Assembly (NCBI GenBank): GCA_020746875.1
Contig: JAGTJL010000019.1
Location: 1,054,001 to 1,118,000, forward strand
DNA length: 64,000 nt
Origin: Rhexocercosporidium sp. MPI-PUGE-AT-0058
Taxonomy: Eukaryota; Ascomycota; Leotiomycetes; Helotiales
Direction of reading: 5' to 3'
In this document: positions 35,944 through 48,299 of the stretch, one piece after another
Numbering within the stretch: the first letter of the stretch is position 1
How the letters are laid out: every line of letters starts with the position of its first letter
Translations under genes and position numbers: made by a program
The notes under the pieces: model-generated
The model's database searches: none
The model's input: only the letters and a program-made list of their open reading frames with translations
What the model was told of the DNA's origin: nothing

Positions 35944-38140
35944 TTTGGACTTGACGCACTGGTGCTGCGAAGCTGGATGGAATCCGATGGTTGTCAAATA
36001 GAGGATGCTTTTTTGGAATTTTCAACGATATCGAAGTTCGTAGAAGGAACTGAGAGAGGCTCCGCACAATTATATTCTTACAGCTCGCTTCTCCCACTTC
36101 ATGTTGATGACTGCCTACCAAAAGAAAATCTCATCTACCTTTTCATTTCTGCGCCAGCTTGCAGGACACGCAATCCCCAAGAAAATACGTTCACCATTGA
36201 GCTTCTGATATCAGGTCAAGTAAGCCTTCTTACCTTTTAGTTATCATCTCCAGCCACTTGTGTTCCAGTCCCAACACATCTTGGCATGCTCGGAGTAATC
36301 CCAACCCAGCCAAGCCCGGTTTGTGAAAGCCACATTCTTAGACCGATACGTAATCTGACAGATCTACTTGAATGAACAGGCTGACTATGTAGAACTACGA
36401 AGGTTCTTGCAAATTTTTGGATCAAGCAATTGCGATCTAGAGTATCTACTCGTAAAATTCCGGTGGTTCATTGCAGCCTTGAGTGCCAAGCGAGCAGTCG
36501 TCAACAAACATCAATGATGATGAAGCGAGTTACCAAGAGATATGTGTCAAGTGCAAGCCTCCTTTGTCGGAATATGTAACTATCACCTTCGGAAAGAAAT
36601 AATGCGAACACAGATCGAACCTGGTCTTGGCACTTAGCCTCAACATATTTCTATAGACAAGAGTTACCAAACCGTCTCACCCATTCTTTGGCCATTCCCT
36701 GACACTAAGTTAGGAGTCAAGTATATGTTAGCTGGGTAATATACGTCCATTCGTTTAATCGCTAATCACTTGGTACCATGAGCTTAGAGGGTGGAAATGG
36801 ACAGAAAATGTTTCATTTTGCTGCTTGTCAAATTCACGCAGAACAAACAACACGCGCATTCCTATCGCAGGATGAAGTGTAAGAATAGATCCAAAGCCGC
36901 CTTCCCCACCTCTGCTAACACCACATAACAATAACATAGACACTGGGAACACCTATGTCATGTTGTAAATGAGTGTACGTCCGTTTGAGACCCAAAAGCT
37001 ATCCATGACAGCAATTATACTTGTACCTAGCTCACGAGCATTATGCGTGCTGATCTGCCTCCCTCTACTGTATTAACCATGTCTTACATGTTTTAGAGCT
37101 CGCTATTAGAATTACCAGAACCTAATTCCTAACGCCGCCCCTCCTCCCCACCTCCTCCCCCTTCAACAATCATAAATACACCGCACATCCTTATTGCTGT
37201 AGACAAAAACGCCTTTCTCTCCTAAATCCTCACTAATACAGACCTTACACGTTCATTCGTTACGACGCCCAAGCAACCTTTCACTTCCTCAATGCCGCAT
37301 TAACCAGACTATCAATCTTCATCAATAAGCAGTATCAAATGCCTTACCCCAGGGCTTCTCTCAACTTCTTCACACCAATTTCACTTTCAACAACTAACAA
37401 AACCATTCTTTTGACACCACCTTCCCTATTGACAACAACTCCCACCCCCAGCAACAGCCTTATCTCCAACGTGACGATAATTTCCACCCAACTACCCTCT
37501 CGGCCCTCACGACCTCGCCACCATCCAACCTTCCAGCGCGTACCAAGCATCAACACACCACTCCCTCCCAACACACGACTACATTACCTCTCAACACTCT
37601 TGATCCACAGAACCCTCCATCCAAGCCTTTGCTTTCGGTTTTTTTCTGATTATCGCATACCTGGAGAACAATCAGTTCTCTAGCACGATGCTTAAACTAA
37701 CTGAAAGAGCGCCATGTCGCACAATGCCTTAGCTACCTCATCAAAGCGTTACTAGCTAAAGAATGAATCACAAATCGTGTTTAGGGAAAAGGTTGAGAAT
37801 AAGATTGGACTTTCTGACCCCCTTTTTCTCGAGAAAAGGTCACGATTCGCATCAATCACCCCGAATAGTCGGCAGCACGGTGATTGCATTATCTATAAGC
37901 TACAAATCAATGGCACTTAACAGCCAACACGTTTTTCTCTTGCGCTACACATGAAGCAATGTTGAAAATATTTAAACAAAAGGTTCACCTTGTCACCCCA
38001 ATTCATGTACAGTAGAAGCCCTACCAACAAGCCAAGCGAATAACAGACTCAACAAACGAATGGCTGAACACTTCGCAGCCTCCATACAGCAATTCAAATC
38101 CCACATCATGCCCCACTACCACAGCAAGTCAAACGCACGT
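35944..38140. other. Intergenic, about 2.2 kb, no gene seen
   Basis: Both strands were checked. A Pro/Thr/Ser-rich frame at 37339-37683 is low-complexity (CT-rich DNA at 37130-37620) and lacks family motifs. The remainder has only short frames. Confidence 0.4.
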
Positions 38141-41100
38141 CTAAACATTCTTGAAGTGACTCTTCGCATGCTTTAGTGCGCCAAGTCTATCACAGAACCC
38201 CTTCGGACATTCAGGGAAGAAGTATTGCCAAGCTTTGAACTTGCGAGGCAGGATAATTGAGTGCCGACTCTCCAAATGCTTCGAGATGTCGGAGTTTATT
38301 GACCGCTTCTGTTGACATACGAAACATTTGTAGGGTTGCCAATTAGACTCCGGAGCGCATTCCTCGTAGGAATCTGGCTTGTCGTAGCTTCCTTCGGTTC
38401 GAGCTACAAATTGAGCATTCTCGATAGAGGCGGTCAATTGTGTCATTTCTTCCTCAGTGGCATAACGTAAGGCTTTCTCGGTAGGTTTTCGCGGCCTCGT
38501 AGTAGCCGCTTGCATCACCGCCTTCATCGCAACTGACTCGACCGAATCGTCATCTGCCACAGTACCGACTCGAGCATTCTTTAGTTCAGATCGACGCACA
38601 AGTCGTTTCTTTCTTGGAGGGGCCAGAGATGGCTCTTCGGCTTCTATATGCGGTGCAGGGATCACTCTAGAAAGTAGCGACGGACAATCGACTACGATGG
38701 TATCATCCATCTCAATATCTGAAGGAATATCGGAAGGATTATATGGTTGAGAGTCAGGTCGTGGACGCGATCTCTTTCTTTGCACAGGTGGGATGACAGA
38801 ATCGAACCGGATGGTACCTTTGGCGAAGAGTTTGGTATGATTGAAGATTGCTTTCCTGCTACTGAGTAAAATATTGATGGAGACCAAAGATGATCATCAG
38901 GGGTTTCCCGATTGTGCATCGTTAACTCTGGCTCGTCGTACGATCGATCGTCGTTTCGAGCAGATCGTGAATCGGAGTGAGCAACTGAAGGCGTGGGAAT
39001 TTTTGGTCTATCGATCGATGTATAGTCGAAGGGCAAATATGATTCGATGATCTCTCCTTCCTCCAAGGAGCCGGAAGGAGCAATGGCATTTGATATTCTA
39101 GGTTTCTGATCCATCTCAGAGGCACAGGACTCAAAGCCAGGGCGCATCTTGACAGTGGCGATTTGGATCTAGTTATAAGGGGGTTTGCTGATCAAAGAAG
39201 CTGCTACAAACGACTTTTTCTGATCAATATGGTTAGCTAACTGCACTGCCATCGAGGTTTGGGGTGTCCCTACAAAGTACAGCCCCAAGGATGAACTTTT
39301 CGCTGATTTTTCGGAATCGATCCTTTCAGTTGATGTGATATTTGCAAGAGATCTAGTAGCTGCGAGGAAATCGTCCAAATCGGGGTCGACCCTTAGAGGC
39401 CCAGAAGCGTAGGTGCCCGAAATGTACTCTCCAAGATCTGGATCCCTACTGAAGGGACTGTATGATGTCGGAGCATTGAAATGTCTTCGGATTTTACGTG
39501 AAACAGTCGGTGCTGCTTTCGATTTAAATTTTGGTTTGATATCTTGTGAAGACGCGGAAGTTGACGATTGGTGACGAAGAGGAGGGATCGGTTGGGGAGA
39601 CTTGAGTTTTGACAGTTGGTGACTGGCAATATAAATTAGCAGCTGTAAGATCCGAAAACTGGTCAGAGTGTTGCAGCTTACAGGTTCAGCGCTGATTGTG
39701 GGGGATCTGTTTACTCCTGTCTCGATCTTTCCTGGGTTTCCAGCTAAGTTGCCAGATATCCCATGATCTGCGGCATCCTCGTCAGAAACTGCTTCCAAAT
39801 ATTGTAAACCAAGCAAGCCGAGAGGACCAGATGCTTTAAACAATAGAAGTAGTTTCTTCTCAGCAATAGTATTGTTCAAAGCAGGTTGATGAGCGGGCAT
39901 TGGTGGCTGGGAACTACCATTCAACTTCCGAGCAGTATGTGCAATCTTGCCCGTTCTGATGAAAAGCACAGTGGGTTTGACAGGTCTGATTGCAGTCACG
40001 GCTTTGGATATAACATGATTATCACAATTCTGTGTGGCGGTGAGACTTGATGCCTCCGATTGAGCTTGGATTTTTCCTGTCCTGGAATTGGCACCAGACT
40101 CAGTTTGAGGATCAATCTTGGCGTTTTTGTCGATAGAAGAACCGATTGCTGCATCCTTTTGGGCCGACTTCACAGCAGATCTAGCATCTAGCTCTTCACG
40201 TTTGACCTTAATCGGAAATGCTAGATGGGCTGAAGCTGTTTTAGGAGTGCTGGTTGCAAGATTCGGCATGGCTGGTGTACGATCTGGGTCGACATTCTCT
40301 TTGCCTCGTTGAGATTGGACTGCCTGGACTTCTTTCTCACTCGCCGACTTCTTCTCAACATTGCGAGGTTGCAAAACGCGACCTTGGCCTCCTGTTTCCG
40401 TCTTGATCTTCGCTTGCTTCGCTTGAGTTGGCAGGACATCCTTCTTCCGATTCGAGATATCCTCAAAACGCTTCTTTGCCGCTGCAACTTGTGTTTTCAT
40501 GGTGTCCAGACTTGGCGTCGGCTTTTGTTGACTCGTGCTTACTGTAGTGTCCTGTATTGACTTCGGACTTTCATTTGTAGACTGGGAAGTACCAAATCTG
40601 GGTTGTGCCGCAGACAATTCTCTATGCTCGGCCGAACTAGGTTCTGATGTTGCTTTCTGGAACGATGAGCGAGGTTGAAATGCATCAATTTTAGATCTTA
40701 CATTGGAGCTAATAAAGGCGGAGATATTGTTTGCTGCGAGCGGTTTCTGACAGGAGAAGGGGGATGTCATAGGACGCAGAGAGCGCCATCTGGCTGTGTA
40801 TCTAGGGCCTTTGCGATATTTTGGGGCATGTACGTTAGTGCAGAAGGGCTACTGCCGGATACCAAGACGTCACTTGGACCAGAACAGTGGTCTGTAAAGT
40901 TTGTAGAGCTGTGGTGAATGGACACTGGTCAGCAAGACCTTGAAGATGATGCCATATGGGAATTGGGTACCGCGTACCTTTTAACTGAGCTTGTCACTTG
41001 CGCTGAGTTTTCAGCAGCCGGTCTGGACAGGAGATGCGGCAGTTTAGTGGATATTGGCGGCATTCGAGATTCGTGCAATGGACCGTGCTTGATCGTTGGC

Positions 41101-41868
41101 CATGCGGAGGCTGGCGGTTGGGGATTCTGCTGGGTGGGCTGGTGCGGGACTTGACCCCCATACTGCTGGTATGACGGTGTTTGGAACTTGGACACATTTG
41201 GAAGATGTGAAGAGTACGTATACTGCGCTTGCTGTGGCTGGGCAGCTTGGTTGGTGTACGACTGGGTAGGCGAATACTGAGAAGGTGTATTGACCGTATA
41301 CATTAACGCATTTCCATTTCGAGCGGGAACATTCTGGTATTGCGGTTGGTATCCATACGGTTGCAATGCCCGTCCTTGGGAGACTGTTGGCGGTGTAGAT
41401 TGGGGTTGGACAGGACCGGTTTGAGTATGTGGAGAGTTGTGATAGAGACTGGAAAAGGCCTCTGCTGGTTGTGAGTGTTGATAGGAGGGATATGGTGTTG
41501 TCTGTAAACAATTGCCGAGGTACTGATGGTACATCTACTGATTATAACCTTGTGCTAGCGCGTACGGTACTTGACTGGGTGCCACTTGCTGAGAGTAGGG
41601 AGTGTAGTTCATCCTCTGCTGCGATGTACCTACCGGTTGTCCATATTGGGCAAAAGGAAGAGGAGGAACAACGTATGGAACTAGAGGTTGAACAACAGTA
41701 TAGTAGCCTGCCTAGGGTGCATCAGACCCCATTTAGTATTGAGATGGGCTATAAATAATAGTGATTAGCCCATTTCCTGGAAACGATGGCATCCAGAAAG
41801 CTAGGTGGAGTATTGCCGCCTCTTGGTAGACGCGTCGAGCGTTCATCGAGCACGACTCACTTAGACAT
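38141..41868 (-). pseudogene. Long Q/P-rich protein with C-terminal zinc-finger-like end; four in-frame stops and a frameshift
   Basis: A continuous coding trace runs right to left. Exon 1 is 41868-41861 (MS plus two bases). After a GTGAGT...TATTTATAG intron, exon 2 begins at 41748 and reads NPSQY-TAA-MGSDAP-TAG-AGYYTVVQPLVPYV and so on to AQGYNQ-TAG-MYHQYLGN (stops at 41735-41733, 41714-41712 and 41537-41535). A 202-codon Gln/Pro/Tyr-rich stretch follows, then an intron near 40.9-40.75 kb, then 533 codons rich in Ser/Lys (to 39172). A fourth TAG (39171-39169) is followed in the same frame by IQIATVKMRPGFESC, and SLEEGEIIESY. A frame change near 38820-38860 leads to a last segment with KCFVCQQKR, KHLESRHS and LGALKHAKSH, a possible C2H2-like finger. 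All four stops are one C-to-T change from Gln. Alternatively, 2-3 shorter genes start at internal ATGs (41534, 40770, 39147). Confidence 0.5.
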
Positions 41869-42363
41869 CCTCGGAGGCCTTTGTTCGAGGATGTGTTGGC
41901 TTTCAAGCTATCAGACCCCCCAAGGCAGCGTTGACTGTTGAAAGTACAAACTCTACCTAATTGCACTGCCTATGGAAGACAAGGTGGTCGGGGAAAGTTC
42001 TTGGTATGACGAGATGATGAGGCGCAGGAGGTGGGGAGGAGACGAGAAAGGTTGGAGAATATTGAAGGTTGTCAACAGGTTGTTCGAAGGTGAATAGGAG
42101 TGCAGGTGGTGAGTCTGCAAGTGAGGATGCGGCTCAACTCGGCCCTCCTGTGCTGTTCCTTCCTTCCAAAACTGGAAGTTCCGGGTTCATGCGCTAGTGC
42201 TCGTCGAGTTTCCCACCCATATATACCAATAGGTAGAAGCTCAAGTCGCAAAATACCGTGGTCTGTACACAGTACCTATTCTAACATTAGACCGTTAAGG
42301 CTGCACATGTCAATTTAAACATATACCCGGATTGGACAATATCGGATCTCTCGGATACCTTTG
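41869..42363. other. Intergenic
   Basis: About 500 bp. It holds the upstream region of the Q/P-rich gene (C/T-rich on the minus strand) and the end of the Zn2Cys6 gene. No gene is supported. Confidence 0.35.
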
Positions 42364-44365
42364 TCACCTCCCAAACGGTGCCCCTCTAGACACACTGTCA
42401 ACACCATACACAACATCCTTACTCCACCCTCCATTCTTCTGCAGAATCTGTATCCTAGGAACACTACTCTGCTTCCCCACCAGTTCATCCCTAACCGCCT
42501 CTGCCACAGCCTGCGGCCACTCCACCAGATGCTGCAGATACGGTGGCGTGGAATCGTAAATCGAAGTCATCCACGCGAGGTTCATCCTCGCGGGCGTATT
42601 CTTCGTCCTACCTGCCCACTCCCGATCGAGGATCGGCAACATAATGAGCTGTAAAGCGAGGAAATGCGCGATCAGGATATGCGAGACGTGGTTTTCTGGG
42701 TCGATAAAATCTCGGAAGAGGTCGTTGGACATCCGATTTAAGCTTTGGTAGATGAAGATGAATTTGAAATAACCTGGATGGATGTCAATCGAAGTGAAGG
42801 GGTTGTTAGTTGAGGTGGGATAAGACTGACCATGTAAGGAGGACACTCTCACAGCATCAATACAAACGGTCATGGCAGTAAAAAAAACCTTATGAACCGG
42901 CACATCAAAATACGGCGGCAGCTTCACCAACGACCTCTCCGCACACTCAAGCAACTCCCCATTGATAACCGGCAGATCCGTCAACCTCTTCTCCATAAAC
43001 GAGAAATGATCATTCGACGTCAAAAAGAACGCCATCGGCACCTTCTCGTCTCTCAGCTGATTACTCAAAAGCGCACACCCGCGCACGAATTGAAAGAACT
43101 CGTGGATGCCGTCTTTCATGTACGAGGACTGAAATGTGAGAAGGTAGCATGCGGCGAGGAGAGCGTCGCCGTCGCTGCCGGATCGGGAGGTCATTTGGAG
43201 TCCTTCGTTAGATCCTTTGATTGCGAGGACGCGGTGGTGGATTGCTTGGGCACCAAGGTCGGCTCCGGTGAGGAGTTCGAGGTGGGATGCTGCAAGACCG
43301 AGAATGGCGTGCATCAGGTACTCATTCTTGATATGTTAGTAAAATATGAGTCTTGAACTTGGCCCTTGAAGATGGTAAGGTGTGGAAACTCACATGATGT
43401 GCAACCAACGGCACCTGAGATAACCAAGCCGTATCGTTTCCAACCGGTAGATGTGGGTACGCATCAAGCAGATAATGATGAAACAGCCTCATATCAGTCA
43501 ACGTGAAGACCGTCGGCGTAACCTGCAGATTGACAGAAGTGATCGGACTCGGAGAATACAACGCCGATTCTCGTAACGCCGATAATGTTTTAGGAGCTGG
43601 GTATTTGCAATCGAGATTCTTCCTCGTACAGTTGCGACATGCGGGTTGGTTTTCTTGACACTGTGGGGTTGTTAGCTCTGGCTCTACCAGATACGGTATT
43701 TTTGAGACATCTTAGGCGCGAAGCAGACTGACCTTTATTTTCCTCCGTTTGCAATTATAGCACCCCCCTCGACTCTTCTTATGACCTTTCCTCGGTCTAT
43801 GAGACGGCAATCCATCTTCAAGGATATCCTCCGGTTCAGCAGTCTGCTCCAGACTGCGCTGAAGACCTGCATCCCCCGTCCATGAATTAGAGGAGGACCC
43901 ACGCGACGACACCCTGCGCCGAATAACAAGGCCCCCGTTTCTCATCTCGGCTTCCTCAGGTGGTGAATCCGAGAGATCAGACGATTTAGGCGTGAGCACA
44001 TTCGAGGACGAGCCCGAACCAGATCCAGAGCCTGAGCCATTCCCACTCCTCGACCCATTAAATCCAGTTCCCATGCCTGGATCCAAACCCAGATGACTCG
44101 GCCAATTCGAGGAGAAAGCAGCATCGTTCATCGTGCTATCGGCGTTGATACAAGCACCTTGCTTGAAAGCTCGAAAGTCATCTACAAGAGAGCGATAATC
44201 ATTATCGAAGTTGACATCTGGCTGCATTTTGACTTTTGTCTCCCAAAGTCTTGCTGGTTCGTTTTCGGGTCTGATTGTGGCGGAATTAAGTCGTGATGCA
44301 TGTGAGGTCGGGGATGCTGGAAAGCTTATAAGGACCGGGGCCCGATTCGCCCGGTAGCGTGTCAC
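42364..44365 (-). CDS. Zn(II)2Cys6 fungal transcription factor
   Basis: Three exons (44365-43733, 43660-43394, 43326-42364) encode about 620 aa. The DNA-binding zinc cluster spans the first intron: GGCYNCKRRKIK in exon 1, then CQENQPACRNCTRKNLDC in exon 2, matching Cx2Cx6Cx6Cx2Cx6C, with the basic linker RPRKGHKKSR in front. The rest resembles the fungal-specific regulatory region (DMRLFHHYLLDAYPHL; MHAILGLAASHLELL), as in sterol-uptake-type regulators (UPC2/ECM22-like architecture), although the usual cluster position at the extreme N-terminus differs: here it follows about 200 Ser/Gly-rich residues. It should be nuclear; targets are unknown. Translation may instead begin at the ATG near 44227 (MQPDVNFDND), shortening the N-terminus by 46 residues. 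Confidence 0.88.
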
Positions 44366-45350
44366 GTGGATGCATAGAGATCCTTGAACATCCTCTGGTT
44401 CACTTCGATAGGGAGATTTGTGGGATTTTGCACTGCCGGCGGGAGTGCGTCATCAGTCTTGAGTGAGAACTAGAATAATCAAGCTTCGTGGGAGTCAGCA
44501 TCTTACTTGCATGGGGACTTTATTGTTGCCGAGTGGCAAGCTATGCGTATAGAGCAGGACACCAAGCTCCCAGAGGGGATTAGCGTTTTCAGTATCTGAC
44601 GACAAAATTTTCTTACTTTGCTTTTCTCCTTCCGTCTAAGAAAAGCATTGCTTTTACTTGGCCGTACATATCAAGATTCTCCGACTGAAGAAATTACCTA
44701 GATATCCGGACAAAAACATTATGATATTACCGAGGAACGAAATCGAGCGTTGAAGACCCGAGGTGCGAAGTAAAGTAGGGGTAAGTTAGACATGATATCT
44801 TGCTGGTAGATTTGGTCTAATTCTTGATAGAAACCCCCTTTGATGCCAGCTTTTGGTTTCAAGAGTGTCGCTGTCTACTGCTGGGTTGAAAGCAGCGACT
44901 AGTGCCACTGTGCAGGTTGGGTAGCCGAGAAGTCCTTGGCGAGAACTGTGCATGACTATTCTTCCTCCACTTCAAGTAAAGCTCGGTATTTGGATTTGAG
45001 CACTTTCTTGAGGTATCTCTTATTTCTTGTCTCTGTAAAAAAAATTCAGTTTCACAGCGTCGAACCATTGACTTCGGATCCCGACTTGATTATTGACTCG
45101 TGTTTCTCCAAACATTGTTTCTCTTCCATTGACTGCCATTCAATCCAGCAGAGGTTTCCATCAACACTCAAAAGTTTCAATCAATCGTCACCACAGTTCT
45201 GTCATGCAAAACACTCGATCGATCACATATCATCCATTCAACCCAGCAGCATGTCCGAATTTACCCCCCACGTCAATGTAGCGCCTCCACTCCCTCCTCT
45301 CTCAAATCTGCTCCGCCAACTATTCTTCAACACAACATCACAAGATCCAT
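44366..45350. other. Intergenic, about 1 kb, no gene seen
   Basis: This is the promoter region of the Zn2Cys6 gene and the downstream part of the RTA1-like gene. A plus-strand frame at 44936-45484 overlaps the last exon of the RTA1-like gene and is a Ser/Pro-rich shadow. Confidence 0.4.
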
Positions 45351-46516
45351 TTACACCTCCTCCGCCCTTACTTGACCGCCTTCACCCACCTCAAGTGGCA
45401 CATCATCACGAGCGTCCTCCTTCGCTGCCCTCCTTCCTCGACCAAAATACGCAGCCGGATGCCAAATACAAAAAACCACAATAGCAGGAACCATCGGCAC
45501 ACTCTCAAAGACATAAAACATCCACTCATGCGTAAACGGATATCCAAATATCCCAAGCGCGAATTCGATGAGCCGATAGACTGATCGGACCTAGGGCATT
45601 CAAATAGCATATCAGTACTTGTATCCAATGACGAGGAATCAAGCTGAGTAATGATATCTCGCCCTTGGAATACTTACCAGAATCAGCGAACAGGAAATCC
45701 ACACCGCTCTCACAACAACTTTCCATCCTGCTCCAGCACATTCTTTCTGTTCCCTTCGTGCCAAGTGCTGGAACTTGCTCAAGACAGCGAGGAAGACAAC
45801 AAGACTAAAAACCTGCACAGCTAAACCGGCGATCAGGACATTCTCACCGATTTTGACCTACCCACCACACATCTCGTCAGCATTAATCCCTGCAAAGCAA
45901 CACCACTTTTCATTTTCTCATTCAAACCATCGAGGAAACAACAAAAGATAAAAGGCAAGAACTCACCAAATCACCCTCCCAGTTATTGCTTGACGCAATT
46001 CCACTCCCACTCACCTGCACTAGGAACGTGAAGATATCGCTCGTCACAAAGATCTTCGTCAAATTCTTGAGCGGGAGATGGTAGATACGCGTTACATTCA
46101 CCGGGAGGACTCGCGTGCAGAGTCGGGTAAGGAGGAGGTAGTTCCCAGCTGCGATGAAGAGAGGTGCGAGGACTATGAGGGAGGAGGATACTGCGTATGG
46201 TGGCTGTATAATTGTCAGTAAGGACCCAATGCTCGTACTGTCCCATGCTTAGACCTCGGTAATCAAAAAAGGAAATGTCTCTTGGACGTACAATCGAATC
46301 CTGCCGTTTGATACTCACAGCCCTACTCACGTACCCACCAACCTCGAACGCAGCGCCTACAATCACGACGCTGAAATAGTATGCTCTATATCTAAATACT
46401 GTCAAGTAGGATTGCCAAACCAATGGCACTGCATAGATGACTGCGAAGACGATGGCTAGTGCGAGGGAGGGATTGAACAGCCAGATGCTGTCGGGGTTGG
46501 AGTTCGAGCCTGGCAT
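45351..46516 (-). CDS. RTA1-like membrane protein (lipid-translocating exporter family)
   Basis: Four exons (46516-46319, 46203-45967, 45857-45678, 45590-45351), all in phase 0, give about 284 aa. Membrane helices: LALAIVFAVIYAVPLVW, YYFSVVIVGAAFEVGGYVSRA, SSSLIVLAPLFIAAGNYLLL, TSDIFTFLVQVSGSGIAS, VLIAGLAVQVFSLVVFLAVL, VVRAVWISCSLIL, and HEWMFYVFESVPMVPAIVVF with the typical ending CIWHPAAYF. The family (yeast Rta1, Rsb1 and related) has seven helices. It has been linked to resistance to aminocholesterol drugs and to sphingoid-base translocation. The segment between exons 1 and 2 is shorter than in most relatives, so a tiny exon may have been missed in the 46318-46204 intron. Confidence 0.85.
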
Positions 46517-47541
46517 GTTTGAAGTTGAGTTTGGTAACTCGATGGTTTCTTGGAGCGTAGTTTGGCTTGGCTTTGATGAATGGTGAGGAGGAGTAGCAGC
46601 ATGTAACTTTATGTTGGAAATGCTTGATACTCAGATGTCCGGAGAAGCAAAACCTGATGTCCATGCCTTTTCATTTATACATTCCCTCCACTCTGTCCTC
46701 CCTCTTCCCCTCCCTTACAACTCCTTACAATCGCTTTTCCTGACCCAATTTCCAAACGCGAAATCCCATCAAAACATAATACGTATCTACAGCCTCATTA
46801 CCACCATGACGCCTCGCTTCGCATTTTCCCTTTTTACCCGCTCCAAACCGGGATCCAACCACTCAAACAATCAGCCTCAGACATGGATTTCCGTATGCGC
46901 ATTCCACAAAAGTATCATTGGTGTAATTACCGAACATGATGATGTGGTCCTCGGATTCTGTCGCATTTGGATGATGCGTGACTGAAGTGTGACGCTGAAT
47001 AAGCTTGGCGGATGTAAGACGGGGGATTTTGGGGGTGGTGAGGAGGTCAGTGCCTGGAATTCTTGGAGGGTTGGGACTTCAGGCGTTGAGCCTCTGAGGG
47101 TCCAGGTTAATTCCAAAGAGGAAAGAATTGGTGATATTGTTAGATTGTGGAGAGAAACATATTTTCTGAGTTTGGGCCGTAGACATTAACCTGCCAGTGG
47201 AAAAAGAAAGCACAAGCATAAGGACAACAGCTGCTGTGCTAGATGTTCCTTCGTCCCAAGCCCACGGCTAAGTTTGTAGCACAGGTTGGAAGTATTCTAA
47301 TTGGGTGTTCTAAGCAATCCACGAGCCACGAAAATCAAAAAGTCGGCATAATTCTGATCATTCCGGTCATCGTCATCTCGAGATTCGCTGTCATCGGCCG
47401 TGGATTCTCTTATACATGCAAATCTACCTAACACAGCATATCCTTGATTCACATCCAATTAAACATTTATTCCGTGGATGGGGAATACATACTCTCCATA
47501 TAACCCTACTACAGACCAACAAACACTCGCTCGAACTCGCT
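46517..47541. other. Intergenic up to the transposon
   Basis: About 1 kb with no supported gene. ORFs at 46611-46985 and elsewhere lack motifs. It includes the promoter of the RTA1-like gene. Confidence 0.35.
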
Positions 47542-47549
47542 GTCAGCAA
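47542..47549 (+). repeat. Target-site duplication, left copy (8 bp)
   Basis: GTCAGCAA lies directly before the left inverted end of the hAT element; the identical 8-mer follows the right end at 50546-50553. Eight-bp duplications are characteristic of hAT insertion. Confidence 0.85.
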
Positions 47550-47571
47550 TAGAGTGTTTGATAAGCCAGCC
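47550..47571 (+). repeat. Left terminal inverted repeat of the hAT element
   Basis: The end reads TAGAGTGTTTGATAAGCC. Its complement matches the right end at 17 of the first 18 positions beyond the outermost base (GAGT versus GAGC is the inner difference). Subterminal CAGTCAG-type repeats follow in the next 80 bp. Confidence 0.85.
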
Positions 47572-48299
47572 GGCTTATAAGCTAGCCAATCAGCTGGCGA
47601 TTTGACGTCAGTCAGTCAGCTCAGCCCTAGCCTTAAGTCAATTAATTGAAATATTCTCAGCTAATCATTAGCTTATAAGCTAGGATTATATTTAGATTTA
47701 ATTTTAGAGTCAGTTTAATAAAAAGAGTAATAATAATTTGATGTTTTAACTTACCGATTTGGCGATACCGAGACGAAATTATGACCTTCGATAAGATAAA
47801 ATTAAGCGGTGAGAGTAGGTAGGATATTTAAAAAAGCTATTAGCTAGTATTATAGGCATATATTAAGTGATTAATTTTATCTAAAATCATTAACAACGCT
47901 ATATCTCTTTATACCTTACCTATTACCGTTAATAGAGCTGCCTCTAAGGCTTCCGGAGCATTATCTGCTGTCTTTACAGCTAATATATTCGGCCGTATAA
48001 TAGCAACTTCTAGTGTTTCGGCACTATCGGTACTAATAGCTCCCACACCTCTTCGTAATACTTACTAGCGGCCTCCACGTATATACAACGAGTATTACAA
48101 CCCTTACGAGCCTAAGCGCGAAAATCTACCTTTAGATTATTCTCCTTACGTTAATAATCAGCCGTTATTTAACGATAAAGCGATAGATTTAAGGAAATTA
48201 CCTCGTGGAAAGACGCTAGCTCCTGTAAACAAGAAACCGAGGAGGTCTTAAGTATAAGAGTTAGAATACATATTAATTAATCTTACTCACCCTAAGAAG

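Noticed and set aside
37339..37683. Pro/Thr/Ser-rich 114-codon ORF
   Set aside because: It reflects CT-rich low-complexity DNA; the reverse frame is equally open.
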